Positions 11,608-25,290 of a DNA stretch of 64,000 nt are shown piece by piece. The DNA is from Diphasiastrum complanatum (Eukaryota; Streptophyta; Lycopodiopsida; Lycopodiales; Lycopodiaceae). Positions within the stretch are counted from its first letter, which is position 1. The number at the start of each line of letters is the position of its first letter. Below the pieces are notes generated by a model, which made no database searches, was not told where the DNA came from, and was given only the letters and a program-made list of their open reading frames with translations. Location of the stretch: contig CM055108.1 in assembly GCA_029204225.1 (NCBI GenBank), positions 11,439,782 to 11,503,781 on the forward strand, given 5' to 3'. A program made the translations under genes and the position numbers.

Positions 11608-12292
11608 CCCTTCTCATCTCCTCCTTTTCCCTGCCTCAGTTCTCTACACCTTCTCTCCACCTTTCTCATCTCCACTGCTCTCTTCCTCTCCCCTCCATGC
11701 TAGGCCCATCCGTACCCTCCACAAATGGCACCAAAAAGGGGCAGAAATGGGCCCTTGATCCTTTCAAGTTAGAATCAGGATTCCCACCCTACTAATTTTT
11801 TCCCAAATGGGAGTTTGGCCAGGTTTGAACCATGGTTCAGAAAAACACTAATTGAAACATAGTAGAAATTGATTATTTACACTACATAGAGTGTGACATA
11901 TGCATGAACAGAATGAGTGGTAAAGAGTACACTTCGCCCATTGCATCAGCTCCTTCAGACCACTCTAAAATTTAAATGCTCCACTGAGAGGTTGATCCTG
12001 CTTAAAAACTGAGGCTTATACTCAAAAAACGTATTCAATTTGTACCAAATTACAACCAAAAGTTTTTGGAGTTCCATGCTGATGCCTGAAGCGGTGGAAG
12101 GATAACACATTGATATCATTACGTTGTCCAGAAACATAGGTAGAAGACTTGTTCAAATATATAATAACTATTTCAAAAAAGGACAGTCGAATCCAGAATA
12201 ATATGTTAGGTCCAAGATCCTATGTAACTTTCTTAATACGTACAGAACCACCTGACCTTAATGGAATTATCTCAAAGAGACTCATACATAAA
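11608..12292. other. 3' flank of the PP2C gene
   Basis: No coding sequence recognised. The PP2C 3' UTR reads leftward into this area from 12,822, but I could not fix a polyadenylation site. Confidence 0.4.
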
Positions 12293-12449
12293 GAATTTTA
12301 AACCATTCTGGACGCTGACTCCAAAATCTCATGAACTTGACAAAGACAGTCCTATATTTAAAATTTTATAGAATTTTAAACCATTCTGGATGCTTACTCG
12401 AAAATCTTGTAAACTTGACAAAGACAGTCCTATGTTTAGAATTTTATAG
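12293..12449. repeat. Two-copy tandem repeat of about 78 bp
   Basis: Units 12,293-12,371 and 12,372-12,449 both contain AATTTTAAACCATTCTGGA and CTTGACAAAGACAGTCCTAT, with about ten differences. It lies about 0.4 kb past the PP2C stop codon, possibly in its 3' UTR. Confidence 0.85.
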
Positions 12450-12822
12450 CCTCATCAAATCAGTCTCTCTTGGAAACATTTGTAAGCAAAAAATCACAAA
12501 GTCACAGATCCCCTGGTTTTGGACAGACAAAGGTTACAACATAGGCATACCACGAAGTCAATGCACATCCAATTATTCAATAAGTATACGATAAAAGTGC
12601 AAACCAACCGTAAAGTAAGGACCCCTACAGCAGTTGAGCCCCCAGCATGGCAGAGTAATGAAAAACCATCAAACACATATACAGACAATTTCAGGTAAAG
12701 CAGCCAAAGAAGCCCTTAAAAACAGAAAGGTTCACTGAGCTCACAAAAGTAAATTTGTACTTGAAAGAGAAGAAAAACCTGTAAGCTTTTTGTTTAAGAA
12801 ATGAAGACAAAAACCAAGTGCA

Positions 12823-13119
12823 CTACATTTTTGAATCTAACCTTTCATCAACAGTTTCATTGAGATTGTTGTCCAGACCTTTGAAAAGAAAGATATTTGA
12901 GCTAGCCTCATCACTGTTCATCCCACTTCTTACAGACAGTGGTGTTATCTTTGAGCCTCTTTTTATTAACTTATAATCAAGAAATATTACAACAACTGTT
13001 ATGTCATCATGGAAGTGCCGTCTAACCCCTCGGTCAATCTGTCTTAAATCAGAATACCTCATTTCACGCTTTCTAGCAGCTTCATGAAGTGCCGCTTTGA
13101 TTAATCTCCGAGCAATACC
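12823..13119 (-). CDS. PP2C exon 4 (residues 293-390 and stop)
   Basis: The acceptor is AATTCAG at 13,120. The exon encodes [20 protein letters not shown], the conserved [19 protein letters not shown], then a weakly conserved tail ending DERLDSKM and TAG at 12,825-12,823. Confidence 0.95.
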   Translation of the reverse strand, partial: GIARRLIKAALHEAARKREMRYSDLRQIDRGVRRHFHDDITVVVIFLDYKLIKRGSKITPLSVRSGMNSDEASSNIFLFKGLDNNLNETVDERLDSKM

Positions 13120-16100
13120 CTGAATTGGTAGCAAACCAGTAATGAGATCAAGACAAACAAAAACATTCTCACAATGACCATAGAGATTATAATTGTTAGC
13201 ATCATACAGTTAATGCTGAACAAAGCCATATCTAAAAGATTTGATTCACCTGCTTAAAGGGATACATTTACTTAAACAACAAAGCCTGAAATGAGAAATG
13301 TTCGCAGAAAATCCTGCCTATGCATATGAAGCTGAAGTAAACTAGATTCGGTCGACAGCTTTGTTTGTGTACAGACTTGGAAAATTTAAAGTAGCAAGGT
13401 CAACTCGGAGCTGCAGCTACTATGGAGGAGGAAATATGAAGGAACCTCACAGGTTTATGGCCAAGCATCACATTATGAAAAGCGTGTTGCCTGTGCATAT
13501 ATGGAAACAGTGACTCTTAGGTACTTTTAACACTTTATTTACAGCATAGCATGCCTCTTATGCTCATAGAGCAGCATGCACCTAAGCAGAGTTTCAAAGA
13601 TCAAAGTAGAAAACTTGCTAGTCTGACAGCTCTCAATAAATCCTGAACCTATCTAGTACTGCTAAACACGCATAATTGCTGCATTCACCCATGTCAGTTG
13701 CTTTGAAATTGAATTTACATTTCTTGAATACTGCCTCCTAAAATGAGAGGAACTGTAAATTTCAACCTTCAACACCCACATTCGACATTAAGAAATATCC
13801 AGTAAACAACATAACATATGAGAAAACTCTATGGAGTTCACACCGTGCGTGGGTGGTTTGAAACTATATGGACAGCTTCCTGATTGGTAAGGTGTTCCCA
13901 CAGACCATCTGATGCAAAAATCAGAAACTGATCTTGTGGTCGAAGTGTGTGTACATTGATGGTTGGCTCAGCTGTGAGTATGGGTCTCTGCAGGGGCTCA
14001 GGCAGCCTAAATTTTGATAAGAGGGGTTCCCTGTTGAACTCTGATTTTTTAAGATACACATCGCCAATAGATCTTGAAACCTGCCAATGTACAATAACGT
14101 TTAAGTGAGCAAATTTTATCCAATCAACTGTGTCTGAAATGAACTAAAAAAATTTGATTGCAATTTGGTTTGCCAAATTCTGGCTCAGCACTGTATCAAG
14201 GACTTGATTTGCAGATTAATTGTGAAAGTTTGGTCAACACTTCATGCCATCGACCCTGATGTAATTGACTAATCTGAAATGGAAAATACACTCTCAAGTC
14301 CCCTTTGCAACTTGATACGTATTCTGCAATTACCGTATCTTCAATTAGAAAAATAGCTTTATGAATACACCCTAATTTGGCTTTGATAAAAACTCACATG
14401 TTAATGTATGTTATTTCCTGTAAGGATTCCACAGGGACATGTAATTAGTGTGTAGCAAAAGTTAAGATAATCATCCTGCTCTACTGAACTTGTTCTATTC
14501 CACTGCAAAAAATATCAATTTCACAGGCTTAGATTGTGATGAATAGTAACAGTCAATGCATCATCGTTGCTGCTGATTCAAATGCATATGCAGCCGTAAA
14601 CAAGCAGTTCAAATTCAGTCATTTCAAACCCAATGAATACTTCGATACAAATGACGCAATTTATTGCTTCTTATTTTGGTGCTTGTTTTGTAGAAAAACA
14701 ACAGGGATGAATGATTTTACATGTAAACTCTGTGGAGCAAATCTCATAGGGTTGAATAAAATAAGCAACACAAACATTGCTAGGTAAGGTTCCAAACTCA
14801 TTTTGGCCAATTATACGTTTGGTTTTGGAAATCAATTAACGATGCACTTGGGATTTTTTGGAGAATTGAAATGGAACCTTTGGAAGTGATTTTCTATAAC
14901 TAGAAAAAGTATATTGTCAAGTGGTTAAGGACTTTCAACATGTTGCCAGAAGAAACTTCTGCTACGCTGAAGAAAAGTGGTGAGCATTCTATTAAAGTCC
15001 TTATTCTGTACCTTGATCATGCTCTAAGCCAACCTCTTGTGATCAAAAATAGTTGCTGGTGACAAAGCTACTGGATTAGCTTTGCAACAAGATGACAAAA
15101 ACACGGCATCTAATGGTCAAAAGTTGAAAATATGATGTCACATCCTCTTGAAAGCTTTGGCAGCAACATGCAGATTGTTGTATATTTTAGGATATCATCC
15201 AACATATGAAACAAGAGCTGCAAGCATCAGTATTTCACCTCATGGAGTAATTCTCCTCTGCACTCTCAAGCATGCATGTTGCCTTAATGCTCTACAAAAT
15301 CGTTTCTGATATCACTCAAACTTGAAAACAATGAACATCAAACAGCACACTTCCAGAAGCCAAGCCTCCAGGATGCAGACCCTTTGTCAGCACCTCTGAC
15401 ATAAACCCAGGAAGCTCTGCTAACTAAGGTTGTTGGCAAAAGCAATCATACACTTCAATATATAGGACTAATTAAGTCGTATCGAGTTAACTATAGTTAG
15501 TTATTGTTACTAGGGCAATGAAGGCTTAATAATTGCAACTTGGAATATAGGGTTAATATTTCTAGAAAAACATTAAATTCGAGGATATTTTCTCTGACTT
15601 GTCTAGACTTGAGCTTTTCTTTATAGCCATTTTGTTGATTTTCATACAGTTCTTGCCTGCTCATGAAACTGACTTCTTGTGCTACTTCAAGTGAGGTTTA
15701 GTTGTAACTAATTCTTGTGCTGCGTCAAGTGAGGTTTAGTAACTTTAGTTGTAACTAATTCTTTTGAATCATTAATCTAAAAAATTAGATTGCATATTTT
15801 TGGCTAAGATATAGCATTGCTAGATATATTGCAGCAACAAGTTCCAGGGCCAAATACTTGGAATAGAATCAGCAATCAAAATATCCGATAAACTGCAGGC
15901 AGCTGTGGCATTCTTGATGTTAGATTTATGAAAAAGACTTCTTCAAATAATCTTGGTAGGAAAAGAAGAGTTTTGGTCAACCCCAGCAGGTACAGAGGCT
16001 ACACCTTCTGGAGATAATAAAACAAAGAAGTCATTGCATTTCTTGCTTGGGAAAGGAAGCTATATGCCACAATGCATCTGCATCTCACTTTCAGTGCATC

Positions 16101-17630
16101 AAAGACTGCAAAAGAAATAGTGGAAACACTGGAGAGTCTCTATGAGACCATGATCTTATACACAGAGTTATAGTTCAGAATGCAGTTGATAAAGATAGAA
16201 AAGGCACAGGGAGAAATTCTGATGAAACATATTGAGATGATGCAGGCAATTGCTATCTACATCCGATAGAGATCTGGCTTGAGCACAGATTGAAAACTGT
16301 TCGAAAATCTTAGGATTAAATCAATCTTCAAGAAAAAAGTTTATTTTGATACAATACTTCAAAATTAATGAGGTGTAAAGTGTCTGCACTGCACATTGAC
16401 TTTATAGTAGATTAACACCAAAGTATAATAAGGTGCACATTGGAAATATCTTTGCAAGCAACCAAACAGATAGAAGGGAATTGCAAGTTTGACAACAAAA
16501 AGTAGGGTGAAAATTTAACACAATCAAGAATCATTGCACCAAGTGACCATATATGAAACTTCCAAACTAAGGTATCATACATGATAGGACTGAAACATTT
16601 GCTACAGCCAAAGTAGATGAAAGTTGTTAGCATGCTAAGTTGAGAATGATAGTCCAATTGAAAAAAATCATCTAAGCTGTGCAATTTTAGGCTTGCAAGC
16701 ATTAGTCTAGGAGTTTTTGTTGGTTGACAGCAATGAGAAGGTGACATGTACTGGGGATCAGTATGGAGAAGGCTTTACAAATGGATAAAGATGACCATAA
16801 TCTATACCGCTACTCTCCATATTGATGTTATTACAGGTAACAATGAGACAAAAATGTGCCAATTTGCTTATCTAATGCTAACCTTATTTTATATTTGAAA
16901 GTTGATCCAGAAAGCTTCAATAAAAAAGGCCTTTATCACTCCAAATAAAAAAGGATAGGTATAAGCTAATTATGGCAAAAACTTCTAAACTACCATCAAG
17001 ATGAGTACATGGCTATTAAACTACCATTGAACCTAGAACACTTATCTAGGTGAAAGCAATGTAGAACTCACAAAAAAAGCAATTAGTCACCATGTCTATG
17101 TTTTTGGATGCTGTCCCACTGGTCTGCCAGCATATGAGCAAAAACACATAATCATTACCAAATTGACAAACAAAACTTTTTCTCCAGAGAAACCATATTG
17201 CAAGGTCTTATATGACAAAACTTCTACCTGAATGATACCCTTCACTCGCCAAATGCCACGTTTCAGAGCAACTATATTAGGATCCTCGGGATGTAATGCC
17301 TTGAGCTCTTGACGTATGGCCTCTATGCTTGCATTGTGCTCAGTTGACAGTTGCATGGCTGAAAGTGTGCCATCAGCCTGAGCTACGCTTGCAAGGACAG
17401 CTCTGGAATCCCCTAGATTTGCCACATAGAGTTGGTCACCCCAGATCACCCCAACCATACAACAAGAGCCAACTGCAGCAATTTGTGGTTTCATCTGCCA
17501 AGCCTTGGTAACAAGATCCACAAAGCCATCTTCGGTAGCAAGAAAAGCTTTTCGGAGCACATCAACCGACATTCCCCCTTCATCCACTGCAAATTCTAAT
17601 GATGCAAACCAACATTACAGTGAGCACAAA

Positions 17631-17689
<59 letters not shown>

Positions 17690-20600
17690 TTGCTATTCTT
17701 CATTCCAGAAGCCTAGAAGTTCGAACGTAACCCTAAATTCCTAGAAAAAAACTCTCTTCCTCGTGTTCAGCCCTCTCTCTCACGTGCATTGCAGCTTCAC
17801 CATCTCTATACCTTTTGCTTCTCTCTCTAGAAAATTCTCTTTCCAGAAATTTCTAAAAGCAAGTGTTATCTCTCTTCTCTAGAATCAACGTGTTTGCCTT
17901 TCAACCCCACTTCAAGTGCCCATCAAACACATCTAGGGCATACGTGGACCAATGAGAATCTGCAAAAACCGTTTTGTCTATCATTGGTGACCTTCTCTCA
18001 TCATGTAAGTATATACGTAATCAACGTAGTTCTTTTGGCCAGCAAATCTCAGAGCCTCCACAACACCGATACTAAGAAAAAATCTTGCAAGAGGGAAGGC
18101 TCTCCAAAGTGGCAATAGCAAATTGTGTGACAACTCAAAAGACTTGGCATTGGGCAACCAGTGATGGATTGACATTGAGAAATGGCCTAAAGGCTCTCGT
18201 AAGTTGAGACCTTTTGTGAAACAAAACCCTACAACAAGCTACTGAGAGAGACTCGGAAAAGGAAGATTCACAGCATTAAACAATAGATCAACAAAGCTCT
18301 ATGACAAGCTACAGTAAGAGACTAGAAGGAAGATATAGTACTAAAAAGAGATCAACCCAGCAAAAGGAGAGTATGAGAGTACACACAAAGCTACATAATA
18401 GCAGATGCCTTGATGAGCAAGCTATTCCTAGGATAGTCTCAGCATACATGACCTAAGATCAGAAATGGGAAGCTGGTATAGGCCGAAGGAACCTTGGGGG
18501 CGACCTGTTTTCTATGACCTAAGATTGAAAATGCAAAGATGGTATAGGGCAAAGGACCCGTGAGAGAACAGGTCTATCTTCTATGCAAGACGAGGGAGGT
18601 TAAAATGAAATGTGGCACACCATCATCTCATTGAGCGCAAGAGCCTGCAAGCTATACATGACAAGTTTAATGGCCTACTTTCGACATGTCCACAATCTCT
18701 CCATCATCTCCTTGGCAAAGTGGATATAGACCAGCTTTGCAGTATTTTTGTCAAAGCTCACTTGCAACCTATAGAGTTATTTAAGCTTCTTATTTAGCTT
18801 TTGTTTACTTTATTGGTACTCATATACTTACTTATTGTACTTGTCAATTTGTCCCACCCATCGACTGGCCTTATTGGGCAGCAATAATAAATCAACTCAA
18901 GTAAACTCTTCAATTTGATACCAATGATTTTTTCTGGAGTAAGAAAGATAAAGTTAGTGATTGGCTCAAGAATCTGTCGATAAAGGTTACATTTGTGGAG
19001 GCATCTTTTGAGGGTCTCATTTTATAGATACCTAAGACTACAATTTCACAACTATGGGGAAAATTTGTGTGTAGAAAAGGAAATTCTAGCAAGCTTAAAT
19101 GCCATCTTGGTTATGAACAATAAATCTAGGAAAATTCATCTCTGGAGCTAGAAGTTAAAGAGATCTCTCTTCAAAACTTTAGTCCAACCACCAATCTTCT
19201 TTGGCTGTCAAATGTGGTGTCAATGTTTAGATAAGAAAGCTTGAAAAAAAGCCAAAAGGCTGCAAAAGATAGGCTTTGTTCCACATTTGGTATGATGCGA
19301 GAATATGAGGAAGCAAGGAAGAAAATAAAAATAAGGAGGAAAGAAATTGGTACTCAAGGCCTGCTTAGAAACCCGTTCTGACCCTTTTGGGCGGGAACAT
19401 ACTGTACGTTCCGTACAGTACATTCCGGAACATACTGGGTTGGAAGGTTTTTTTTAATAGCTCTAACTTAAAATTAACTGATATAATTAAGATAGCCATC
19501 AACTATCAACAGCAAATCAGGGAATCTACACATAAGATACATCTGCATCTGATATACGGTTATCCATACTGGGCTGCTGAGTAATCGAACTAATACATCA
19601 GATTCATGAGTAATCCATAATGGTCATTTGGTCCTGCTTTGCCTAGGCTACATCATACATGAGTAGAGTGCCACCTGCTAGATATCAGAAATCTGGATGA
19701 GCGACCTCCATGGCCAGCACTGGGGCGATCAGATTCATGAGTAATCCATAATGGCAATCCACTTAGGCTACATCATTAAAGTGCCACCTGCTAGATATCA
19801 GAAATCTGGACGCCAGCACTAAGGCGATCAGATTCATGAGTAATCCATAATTGCCATTTAGTCCTGCTTCGCCTAGGCTACATGATTAAAGTACCACCTG
19901 CTAGGTATCAGAAATCTGGATGAGAGAACTCCACGGCCAGCACTGGGGCGAGATCATAAGGACCAGCTCGATCTGGCAAACATGAATGAAATTCTTGCAG
20001 CTCACGTTGATCCTAGAATCGCTATCTGAGCCACGTTCTTAAGCTCACGTTGATCTTAGAATCACTATTTCGTTCCTTATCTCAATTCCTTTGTTAAAAA
20101 ATTACGTATTTTTTGAAAAAAAATCTGGTCAAGTTCCGGACAGAATGCGTTCCATTCCAGAACAGGCAACTAAGGGTTATAGAGAGATCACAAAGCAAAA
20201 GAGGGAAGTGTCTATGAAGAAGAAACAAGCTACATTGACCATAATGTGACACAATGATGTTTTTGGAAAAACTCTCCTTTGATAAGCCAATGGTACTCTT
20301 GAATTGCATGGAGATGAGTACATGGTTGGATTAGGCCAAACAATTATAAGAGGTATGTGAGGTTAATTGAATTCCATCACTTCATATCATTAAAAAAAAA
20401 GGTTAGTTTACTGAAAAAGGCATTGTAGAGGGGTTAAGCGACATGACCAATAAGAAAGCTGAATATATTGAGACATATTGACACATGATTTTCCATTCGC
20501 TTTTATACCATATTTTTATAAGAAATTTTTCCATCCTTTTAGCCCAACTGGCTTGGCACCCTCTTGGATATGGCTAATTAGAAAAGTATTCCATTGTATA

Positions 20601-21506
20601 GTCATCTATACATACATATTACATAAAACCAAGATCCCATACAAATAATGCCCTTTTGCCATTAACAAAATAGAGCATGGCATAAAACTCTTTTTCACAT
20701 GTTGAATAAATCTTTCGAGCAAAAATGAGCTTCTTGCTAACCAAGGCTACGGGCCTTTCCTTTTGCATCAAAACAAACCCCACAACAACATACTTGCATT
20801 TGAACTTCAAGTAGAAGGTTTTTTGAGAATCAACTATCTTGAGAGTGCATCTTCAGCCATAGCTTGCTCAGCTCATCGAAGCTTGATTGTTAAAGATTTG
20901 TAACTTTGTATACTCAGCATTCTATTATTTTGCAAATTATCTATCATAGGTGCCAATATCTTGGAGTGACCTGTTACAAACTCATAAACCATAAATCACC
21001 AAGTGCTGGTGAACACAAGAAAATGAACGCTCATGATCCACCCTGCCGTAGAATCCAATCCCGATCCACCCTTCGTGCCCTAGGCTTGAGACTTGATATC
21101 AAGCAGGATCAAACTTCCATCCCTAATGACGTCCCATACCACCATCAGCACCTTTGGCCTTCTCTTGCCTCTAGCTGGCACCATCCTAGCTATGCACATG
21201 CGCACTACCATCCACCTGCTCCTAGGTAGATAGAATGAATGGTAACTGAGATCTCCTCCCAAGTAGGAGTCTCCATGCCAAGCACATATCCCTGGTTACG
21301 ACAAGTGGCATGGATGTTGTCCAGTGTTCCCTCGAAACATGTTTCGAACGCTGAAACGCGTTCGAAACGGGACGTACGAAACGACCCCATTTCAAAACGG
21401 CGTTTCATTGTTCGAAACGACTGTTGAAAAAACGCAAAAATTTTTGGCGATACAGTGCGGGCCCGAGGGGTGGCTGTTTTCACTTTTTGGCGCAATAGAG
21501 AAGCCC

Positions 21507-21579
<73 letters not shown>

Positions 21580-22558
21580 GTGACTTGTGTGGGTTGTGTG
21601 TTGTGTAACGTGTTGTGAAATGTGTTGTAAGTTGTAACCATAGTTGCAGCGAATCGCGATTCGCTGGGACTGCGATTCGCGGGTCGCGATTCGCGACCCA
21701 GAATCGCAAAAAAACAAAAAAAAAAAAAAAAAAAAAAAATTTTTTTTTGGAAAAATAGCTTATTGCTGAAATTTTTTTATGGGATCAATGGTCAAACCAG
21801 CGTTTTGCCTCTCATAAGTGCAGTAGATGAGGCACAAACAGATCTTATTTTCAGTAGCTATCCGGTTGTCATTTGCTCTGGTTTTCAGTAAATGTTAATG
21901 CTACAGTTTGGACTATCAACTGTATGGATGATGATCACTTTTGCAATTGGTTCACTGGAGATGTGAGTGCAATGTACATACAGTTGGGGGCATAAATATT
22001 GGGCCCTTCTCGGCGAGCATTTGGACCCCATTTTTATCTAAGGGGGGCGGTGGCATTTTTATCTACAGTGTCTATATAGCAAGAAGCTCTAGGGGGTTCG
22101 GGGGATAGTAGCCCCCCGGGAAACGGGGGGTTCGGGGGGGCGGTAGCCCCCCGAGAAACGGGGGGTTCGGGGGGCGGTAGCCCCCTGGTGGGGGGTTTGG
22201 GGGGCAACGCCCCCCAACGGCGGGGTCCGGGGGCTACCGGCCCCGACGGTAAGGCCTCTTCATGATTTGGCCTTTCAACTCCCCGAGTGAAAACAAACTT
22301 TTTGGTGTTTCGCACCCGAAACAGTCGGCAAACTACACAATCATAATCCCCTCGATTAGAGCTTTCATCTGATACCCATATTGCCTAAAAAAATTTCAAA
22401 AAAAAAAAAAAAAAACAAAAATCGATTCTACACGATTCTGGGAAAATCCCGAATCGCGAATCGGAATCGCGATTCTGATCTCGATTCTGAATTGCGATTC
22501 GGGAATCGCGCTGCAACTATGGTTGTAACTTGTGATTGTGTTGAGAGAGAGATATTGA

Positions 22559-22591
<33 letters not shown>

Positions 22592-22762
22592 GAGGGAGTG
22601 TTTGTGTGAAGTAGAGGGAGTGTGTGTGTGAGCGTGGCATGTGTGTGTGAACTTTGAGTGTGGTGGTGTGTTTGTGTGGTTGTGTGTGTGGTGGTGTGTT
22701 AAAGTGTGTTTGTGTGTGTGCACTATGTGGTGCGTGTGAGTCGTGACGTGTGTGTGTATGAG

Positions 22763-22811
<49 letters not shown>

Positions 22812-24596
22812 AGGGATAGATTGAGGATAGATTGAGGTTAGAGCTTAGGTTTACCATAATCCGTTTTAGAAATTAGGATTAGTTTTTAATTTGAAGTCTG
22901 AATTTAATACAGTTATTGTTTTGTTGCCACTAGATAGCTATTAGCAATGCCCAGACCGCAGGATCCCTTATGGGATCACGTCACCCTTAATTCAAGTCAT
23001 GGCACATCAGGCACGAAGAAGTGGACTTGCAAGTATTGTGCGAACACTTATGGAGGTGGCCCCGTTCGAATCAGGGCGCATCTTTTACGTATACGAGATC
23101 GCCATTTGCACTCAGGCCCCAGAGTCACTGTGAGGATTGCTGGGATCGGGGACGACTCTCCTGCTACTACTTCAGGCACAGGTGAATCGTGAATCTTGTT
23201 TGATCAATGACAAATTATGACATTGATTGAAAATTTGAAATTTGATCTAAAGCTAAAACTTAAAAGTTCAGTCTATAACTTTAAACTTTGATTACTGATG
23301 AGTAATTAGTGACTATTCTCTAAGCTCTCTCACTGACTATAATTTATTACCTAAAGCCTGCTGCGTAACTAGTAACACCAATGTTATTGTTACAGGTGCG
23401 GCAGAGCGCCGAGATTCCCCATCGTAGGGGTCTAGCTGTATGTGGCTGACTGTTGTTATGTAATTTTCGGCAGTAGATGAGGCAACATTTAGTGTCTAAC
23501 ATGTGTAAAGAATAGCCCCGGCCGTATATGGCGGGAATACGTATTGTTATTTTGAATACATCTGATGAATTAATGTACGGTCTTTTTTGTGCAACGCGTG
23601 CCTGGTGTATTGCAATGTTATGTATGTGTTTATGAAATGCTATCAGGGGGGTGTATTTCTGTGAAGTGCATCTGCACAGGAACATGGAACCGTAACAACT
23701 AGAAACAATCACGTTGATGAGTGGACGTTTACGACGATCAATCCACCCATCAGCCATGATGGAACAACCGTATCTATCCCAAGCCTCCTGCAGTGCGGCT
23801 AGTCTCTCTCTGACGGATGCAACCCACTCCTAGAGCAAAGGGCCGCGTAGTGCGTCGGTTGTGGGTGGTGTGTAGCTGGGCCTGCAAACTGCAACTTTCG
23901 AGATAGCCTCTCGAAAGATGCGGGATGATGCCATGATAAAGGGGAGGTTCAGGTCATAGAACATTTGTGCTATGGTCCTGGTGGTCTCTCTGTGCTGCCC
24001 CTCTCTGAAAGATCCCAGCATGGACATCTGTCTGGTGCCTCGGGATGTGGATGGCTGGGAGGATGTGGATGGACGATGCAGATCTAGAGGGGTGGCATAT
24101 GGTGTAGGTGCGAAAGGGGAGGATGTGGACGGACCGTGCAGATCTGACGGTGATGGCACAGGCGTAGGTGCAGCAGTGGAGGCTGTGGATCCATGGGGAG
24201 TACTGGCGGAGGGGGTACGGGTGGCTGTGGCGGAGGCGGTGGCGGTGGCGGGTGCGGATGCGACAGTGGGGGTGGGGGCGGTGGCGCTGGGTGTACCAGT
24301 GGCAGGGGCGGTGGCAGTGGGTGCACCAATGGAAACAAAGTCTACGGCATGTGTGGACGGCTCGTCGGGCTCAGCATATGCCTCGAGAATGCGAGCCCTC
24401 TCCGGAGAGGGGATGACCATACAAACGCCGATCCCGTAGCGCCCCCCTTTGGGTTGGACTCGCAATCCCCCCAAATGTGCTCGAACCCAAGAGGCGTTCC
24501 CTGTGAACTGCTTTCGACAAAAAGGGCAACGCCACTTTTTGTCAGGCATCAACTCCACCTCATCCCAAATGGGACGAGCGGCCATCTCTCTCTCTC

Positions 24597-24644
<48 letters not shown>

Positions 24645-24897
24645 GCACACAAATCTAATATCTCTCTCTCTTCTCCTAAACCCCAAACCCAAGCACGTAG
24701 ACCCTAAACCCTAAACTCACACACACACAACATGTCTAGCGCCCCCCTTTGGGTTGGACTCGCAATCCCCCCAAATGTGCTCGAACCCAAGAGGCGTTCC
24801 CTGTGAACTGCTTTCGACAAAAAGGGCAACGCCACTTTTTGTCAGGCATCAACTCCACCTCATCCCAAATGGGACGAGCGGCCATCTCTCTCTCTCC

Positions 24898-24952
<55 letters not shown>

Positions 24953-25199
24953 GCACACAAATCTAATATCTCTCTCTCTTCTCCTAAACCCCAAACCCAA
25001 GCACGTAGACCCTAAACCCTAAACTCACACACACACACAACATGTCTCGTACACGCGCGCACACACACACAAATCCTCTCTCTCTCTGTCTCTCACACTC
25101 TCTGTCTCTTCCTCTCTCTCTCACACACAAATCACCACACACACACATCTGTGCATACACAAATCCATTAACCCACACACACACACACACACCATAACC

Positions 25200-25290
<91 letters not shown>

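Noticed and set aside
19385-20175. Target-site duplication for element F
   Set aside because: I tried several alignments of the ends; no matching 8-mer was found.
22034-22315. Pro-rich ORF in element B
   Set aside because: It translates the GC-rich minisatellite of a non-autonomous element; there is no conserved protein.
24193-24714. Gly-rich 173-codon plus-strand ORF
   Set aside because: It is the antisense shadow of the Pro/Ala/Thr linker of the hAT H transposase plus microsatellite.
24702-25024. Interstitial telomere
   Set aside because: Only two CCCTAAA units per copy; too short for a telomere relic.
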